64,000 nucleotides of DNA, from contig CANRLR010000007.1 in assembly GCA_947631505.1 (NCBI GenBank), positions 60,539 through 124,538 on the forward strand, in the 5' to 3' direction. Source of the DNA: an uncultured Lachnospiraceae bacterium (lineage in GTDB: Bacteria; Bacillota; Clostridia; Lachnospirales; Lachnospiraceae). The translations under genes were made by a program, and so were the position numbers. Under the pieces are notes generated by a model. It did no database searches. It was not told the DNA's origin and worked only from the letters and a program-made list of their open reading frames with translations. This document shows, one piece after another, positions 59,170-64,000 of this stretch. Numbering within the stretch: the stretch's first letter is position 1; each line of letters opens with the position of its first letter.

Positions 59170-61140
59170 CTACAAAGTAATCAAAGTAGCCATAGCATTG
59201 TCTGCCATTGCCTGCATGATATAATTGTTCGGCCCTACAATAACAGCTAATTTGTTACACTCCGAAATTGCACCGATTGATGAGTAGCTCAATTTCTTAG
59301 AATTAATTATAATCGACTTCAAATTCTTTGCTTTATAAATCGCATTATAACGAATCTTTGTTACCTTTTTCCCAAATTCCAATTTTGTCAGATTTTTTGC
59401 ATGCGCAAAAGCTTCACTTTGAACAATCTTTACAGAATCCGGTACAACAAAATGTTTTGTTGCTTTCTTCGCTGGATATTTAATCAGATTCGTCTTTCTG
59501 CCATTATATAACACACCATCTTCTACTTTATATTTGGAGCCGTTTCCTCCTTCAAATGCAGTCAGATTATTACAATCTGTAAATGCACTATATCCCAATT
59601 TTCTTAGATTGGATGGAATATGAATCCGTTTGACCATAGTCCTGTAAAATGCATTATTTCCAATATAAGTTACAGAATCCGGAATTGTAACTTTTCGGAG
59701 GTTTGTATTCTCCGCAAAAGCACAGTATCCAATTTTTCTTGTACCACTTAATAAGGTTACTGTTCGCAGGGATTCCATATTGTTAAATGCAAAATCACTG
59801 ATTTTTTCTGCCCCTGATGTCACATTCGTAAGATAGGAATTGTTGGCAAAAGCATTCGTACGTATTTTTTTAACACTAGATGGTACACGGAACGATTTAC
59901 TTGCCTTATGCAGCGGATATTGAATCAAATATGTCTTTTCCTTATTATACAATACTCCCTGTGAGCTACTGTAATTTTTGTTCGCTCCTGCCACATTAAT
60001 TGCCCGCAGACTTACACAATTATTAAATGCACCCGGATTAATCCCTGTCACACTGGCTGGAATTTGAATGGAACGGAGTTTTTTGCAATTTGCAAAAACT
60101 TTACTTCCGATAAAAGTAACTTTATTCGGCAACTTCAGACTGTGAATCTTTGTTCCCATAAATGCACCGTTTCCGATAAACTGCATGTTTTTATTCAATG
60201 TTATTTTTCTCAATCCACTTTCTGCAAAGGCACGGTCACCGATTGCGTATACCTTTTTATTTAATTTCACACTTCTCAATGAAGAACAGCCATAAAAGGC
60301 ACGTTTCTTTATAATTGACACATTTTTTGATAATGTCACACTCTTTAGCTTCTCACATTGGTAAAATGTATACTCCGGAATATTCTTTATGCCTTTTGGC
60401 AATATCGCTTTTTGAAGTGACGTACACTTATAAAATACGCCGTTTCCAAGCTTTGTTTTATTGTTTTGAAAAGTTACTTTCTGTAGATCTTCACACATTT
60501 GAAATGCTTTATCACCTATTGTCTTCACATTTTTCGGAATCGTAATGCTTTTCAGTTTATAGGCTTTATGGAATGCCTTTCCACCAATTTCTTTTGTGTT
60601 CCTGCCCAATTTTACACTGGAAAGTTTATAACAATTATCAAAAGCAGCGGATTCAATGGTTTTTAGACTGTCCGGTAAATCTACTTTCTTCAAAGAAACA
60701 CAATCTTCAAAAGCACCATTTTCAATGGTTCGTAACCCATCATTAAATTCAACTGTCTCTAATCTGTCACAGCCAGCGAACGCAGAACTTCCAACGCTTT
60801 TCAAACTCTTTGGCAGCTTAATGGTCTTCAAATCATCAGAATCCGCGAAAGCACACCAGTCTATGTATGTAACAGAATCCGGAATTTTTATACTCTGATA
60901 TCTCTTTGCACCATTCAACGGACAAAGTGCCCGGCTTCCTATTTTCGTAACAGGGAATCCACCTAATGTATTTGGAATAACCAAATCCTTAACATCAACC
61001 TTAACCAATTTCAAGGTTGCCTCTTTGTTTTTCACGGAATAGGTAAAACCATTCTCCTCATATTTCTTCGCTGATGCTGGAACTGTAAAAATTCCAAGAG
61101 CTGCCACCAACAGAACAGCAGCAACAAATAACTTCTTCAT
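59170..61140 (-). CDS. BspA-like leucine-rich repeat surface protein (LRR_5 repeats)
   Basis: Signal peptide MKKLFVAAVLLVAALGIFTVPASA; repeated KTIGDKAFQMCEDLQKVTF units. Confidence 0.95.
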   Translation of the reverse strand: MKKLFVAAVLLVAALGIFTVPASAKKYEENGFTYSVKNKEATLKLVKVDVKDLVIPNTLGGFPVTKIGSRALCPLNGAKRYQSIKIPDSVTYIDWCAFADSDDLKTIKLPKSLKSVGSSAFAGCDRLETVEFNDGLRTIENGAFEDCVSLKKVDLPDSLKTIESAAFDNCYKLSSVKLGRNTKEIGGKAFHKAYKLKSITIPKNVKTIGDKAFQMCEDLQKVTFQNNKTKLGNGVFYKCTSLQKAILPKGIKNIPEYTFYQCEKLKSVTLSKNVSIIKKRAFYGCSSLRSVKLNKKVYAIGDRAFAESGLRKITLNKNMQFIGNGAFMGTKIHSLKLPNKVTFIGSKVFANCKKLRSIQIPASVTGINPGAFNNCVSLRAINVAGANKNYSSSQGVLYNKEKTYLIQYPLHKASKSFRVPSSVKKIRTNAFANNSYLTNVTSGAEKISDFAFNNMESLRTVTLLSGTRKIGYCAFAENTNLRKVTIPDSVTYIGNNAFYRTMVKRIHIPSNLRKLGYSAFTDCNNLTAFEGGNGSKYKVEDGVLYNGRKTNLIKYPAKKATKHFVVPDSVKIVQSEAFAHAKNLTKLEFGKKVTKIRYNAIYKAKNLKSIIINSKKLSYSSIGAISECNKLAVIVGPNNYIMQAMADNAMATLITL

Positions 61141-61336
61141 AATTACCTCCATTCTGAAGAATCTATCCACATTCTTCATTTTATTTTTCTTTCTACTAAT
61201 AATACGATTAAGAAGGACAAAATGTTGCAAAATTCAAATAAATAATAATAATTTTTTTTAAATTAATAAAATTTTTATGCCTAACCGTATTTTTGTTTAT
61301 TCCACCCAGATTTCAATTTACATATCTTCATAATGT

Positions 61337-61861
61337 TTATCTCCTCCATCTGCTTTTCTTTTTATTCCGTATTTTTCTTCGGCAATACTCTTTCATATAC
61401 TCGTATATATTTTTTCCCCGATTTCCAAATCCTCCATGTTCCCCCTTTTTCAATTCACTTTTAACACTTTTGTATACAAATTCATATTCACCCAATAAAA
61501 CATATGCAAGCAGTTTTGTTAAATCATCCGCATCCTTTCTTTCAATAATATAATGTAGAAAATCATCATAATTGGCTCGAATATCTTTTATATATTCTTC
61601 AACCTTATCCAGTTCTAAAAGAAAAAAAGAATTCACTTGCTCTTCCAGCACAGCCATATTTTCTATTTTATATATTGTTTCGTCAAAGGTATAGGAAGGA
61701 CAGCAAAATGCCCCTATAATCCTCAAACTGAACCTTTCATTTTTATTGTCTGCCATATCAAATATATCCCAAAAAATATCGTCTAATTCTACTGTTTTAA
61801 TACACCAACGAAACTCAATAGAATTTTGGTTCGTTACCCAAAGTACCGCATATATGACCAA
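61337..61861 (-). CDS. Hypothetical protein; N-terminus probably truncated by a frameshift at an A8 tract
   Basis: Coding-like frame extends upstream of the TTG at 61861 (IINCVKKIAKQNHFKTISDCIYKTDGNLVIYAVLWV...) to an A8 run after a start-like ATG at 61965. Confidence 0.6.
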   Translation of the reverse strand: MVIYAVLWVTNQNSIEFRWCIKTVELDDIFWDIFDMADNKNERFSLRIIGAFCCPSYTFDETIYKIENMAVLEEQVNSFFLLELDKVEEYIKDIRANYDDFLHYIIERKDADDLTKLLAYVLLGEYEFVYKSVKSELKKGEHGGFGNRGKNIYEYMKEYCRRKIRNKKKSRWRR

Positions 61862-62027
61862 ATTTCCATCTGTCTTATATATGCAGTCAGATATTGTTTT
61901 GAAATGATTTTGTTTCGCTATTTTTTTTACACAATTAATAATTTTTTTTCATTTTCTTTCCCCATTCTCCACCTCTTATTCCAAAACCGATTCCATAATT
62001 CAACAAAATGCAGCTGACTTTACCCAG

Positions 62028-63695
62028 TCAGAGGGAACGGCACTTACGACCCTCTTTATCTTCATCCAGCAGTTTTTCAAAATCTTTCCGACAGACAGGG
62101 TGCGAATAATGGTAGCCCTGCAGCAGCGTAGCATTCAAATTCCCCACAATATCCGCTACTTTACTGTTCTCCACGCCTTCGATAATAGAATCATAGCCCA
62201 AACGCCTGCACATTTCCAACAGGCTGTCAACAATCACATAATCAATGTCGTGTCCCGGCTGCGCGAGTTCTCTGATAAAAGAATGCTCCACTTTAATATA
62301 ATCCACAGGAAGCCATTTTAACATCTCCATGGAAGCATATGCCGTTCCAAAATCGTCCAGTGCTATTTTAAAGCCCTGCTCACGCAGCCTGCCAAACATA
62401 CTAGCAAGCTCTTGCGGAGCTTCTACCTGACAGCTCTCTGTAAGTTCTATAATGATATAATTCGGATTTGCTCCGTACTTTTCCACACAGGAAATCGCTC
62501 TTTCCTCAAAGGTATTGTCTAAAAACTGCTGATAAGATACGTTAAAGCTTATCTGCAGTTCCCCATATCTATCACGCCATGCCGCCTGCTGTCTGATCGC
62601 CTGTTCCATAACCCAGAAGCCTACTTCATTAATATCTCCGTAATCCTCTAATACCTTAATAAACTCCATCGGATATGAATCTTTAATTCTTTCTCCCTTC
62701 CAGCGAAGAAGACATTCACAGCCGGCAATCGCGCCGGTATCCGGATTAATAAATGGTTGGAAGAACAATTCAAAACCTTTAAATTCATTTTTAATACTCT
62801 GTTTTAAATCCTCCCGCAGAACCAGCCCTCTCTCATGTTTTCTGGCAATCTCCTCCGAAAAAAGCACTATGCTTCCTCTCTGGTTATTTTTGGCATATTC
62901 CAGTGAGTGCTCCAGTTTAGTAATAATTTTTTCTCTGGTATCTGCATCCTGAGGAAAAAGCACCCCGCCTGCCGATACGGAAATTCCGACCTTCCGTCCA
63001 TCATCCAATTGCACAATGTCACTTCCCCGGCATAATTCTTTATAAAAATCGGTCACTTCCTGCCTATCGGACGCAAAAGCAATAACAAGGAATTCATCCC
63101 CGTTAAATCGCAGCACTCTCCAGCCAGACCTACATAGATCACATATCTCTCTCGAAAATTTGATTAAAATCTCGTCTCCGATATTATATCCATAGTTGCT
63201 TATAATTTTCCGGAATCCATCCATCCCGATTAACAGAACAATTCCGGATTGTGACGCAAAGTCTAAATAGTGCATCTCATGTGTTGTCAAAAGCCCCGTC
63301 AGCGAATCATATTTACTCTGTCCGTCTATTCTTGTCATAAGTCCCGCAAAAATAATGGGATTTCCTTTTGCATCCCGGATTACGCTTCCCTTGCATTCCA
63401 CCCATACATATGTACCCGATGCATTCCGTGCCCTGTATTGGCAGTTATGATATTTCTTTTTCCCGGAAAATACACTTTTGATATCCTCCATATAAACTTT
63501 CAAGTCATCCGGATGTACGTGCTGTGCCCACACATTCGCCGCATTCTCTAGATACTCCCCCGACATTCCGAAATAGTTCACAGCGGCTTTTGACCAACGG
63601 GAAATATCCGTCTTCATATCACATACATATATGTAAACATTATCCGATGCGGACGCAAACGCTTCAAACAATTCATTATTGAAAACATCGCTCAT
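62028..63695 (-). CDS. PAS-GGDEF-EAL domain cyclic-di-GMP-type signalling protein
   Basis: PAS region; VLRFNGDEFLVIAF (NGDEF); GCECLLRWKG (ECL); DDFGTAYASMEMLKWLPVDYIKVEHSFI. Confidence 0.92.
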   Translation of the reverse strand: MSDVFNNELFEAFASASDNVYIYVCDMKTDISRWSKAAVNYFGMSGEYLENAANVWAQHVHPDDLKVYMEDIKSVFSGKKKYHNCQYRARNASGTYVWVECKGSVIRDAKGNPIIFAGLMTRIDGQSKYDSLTGLLTTHEMHYLDFASQSGIVLLIGMDGFRKIISNYGYNIGDEILIKFSREICDLCRSGWRVLRFNGDEFLVIAFASDRQEVTDFYKELCRGSDIVQLDDGRKVGISVSAGGVLFPQDADTREKIITKLEHSLEYAKNNQRGSIVLFSEEIARKHERGLVLREDLKQSIKNEFKGFELFFQPFINPDTGAIAGCECLLRWKGERIKDSYPMEFIKVLEDYGDINEVGFWVMEQAIRQQAAWRDRYGELQISFNVSYQQFLDNTFEERAISCVEKYGANPNYIIIELTESCQVEAPQELASMFGRLREQGFKIALDDFGTAYASMEMLKWLPVDYIKVEHSFIRELAQPGHDIDYVIVDSLLEMCRRLGYDSIIEGVENSKVADIVGNLNATLLQGYHYSHPVCRKDFEKLLDEDKEGRKCRSL

Positions 63696-63925
63696 ACTAA
63701 CCTCCTTTCCGAATAACTGCACTATTTGTCCATAATCCCCTTCATAATAAATTTATTATACATGATATCTATTATTTTTACAATCCTGACAAAAAGCAGT
63801 TGGAAAAATTATTTTTCCCAACTGCCCATTGATTTTCTTCTTTCTGCTCGTTCTTACAACGGATTGTCATGTAATCAAAAATCCCACAGGCAAAATGTCT
63901 GTGGGATTCCTTGCATAACACCTAG

Positions 63926-63997
63926 CTCCCCGAGTAGGGCTCGAACCTACAACAACTCGGTTAACAGCCGAGTGCTCTACCATTGAGCTATCGAGGA
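63926..63997 (-). tRNA. tRNA-Asn (anticodon GTT)
   Basis: CTCGGCTGTTAACCGAG anticodon arm, complete cloverleaf. Confidence 0.95.
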
Positions 63998-64000
63998 TCA

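Noticed and set aside
1-64000. CRISPR array, prophage, IS element or toxin-antitoxin module
   Set aside because: No regularly spaced repeats, transposase, integrase, phage or TA-type genes seen in any frame of the track.

Overview
This 64 kb window looks like a chromosomal segment of a Lachnospiraceae-type Firmicute; that is an inference from gene content and protein flavour. Most of it is housekeeping: class A PBP, YgiQ, UvrC, HAD hydrolase, FtsH, PyrG, RecO, Era, M16 peptidase, Csp, PaaK-like ligase, GlyQS, CysK, an Rrf2 regulator, Amt-PII, Icd, aspartate kinase, FabV, a Feo operon with a DtxR-type regulator, LeuA, and several tRNAs. It is interspersed with surface or secreted proteins (CotH-like, GH43+LRR, Ig/cadherin-like adhesin, BspA-like LRR). 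The strongest unexplained signal is a pair of about 140-nt intergenic elements, A (28081-28239, +) and B (29821-29986, -). Their stem sequences are almost entirely different, but their architecture is the same: a 23-nt outer stem, tandem-GA-like internal loop, 6-bp stem, conserved purine-rich 13-nt joining strand (TRAGYGRGARCGS), 10-bp stem with one G.U at the same position, conserved CT bulge, 7-bp stem, AG/C internal loop, 6-bp stem and 7-nt loop GTNNTYG. Both carry the 3' tail AATTAAAAAA(A)GTGCCAACG. This covariation indicates a conserved structured RNA (or hairpin-DNA) family that I do not recognise. The two copies sit inverted around the cysK-rrf2 pair. Other highlights are a LeuA protein with a C-terminal AraC-type HTH domain and a perfect 16-nt palindrome abutting its promoter, a hydrogenase-like domain fused to an MCP signalling domain, a large adhesin split by a frameshift at an A7 tract, a second A8 frameshift near the start of another gene, and a three-hairpin insertion-like element in the PBP 5' leader. 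No CRISPR array, transposase, prophage or reverse transcriptase was seen.
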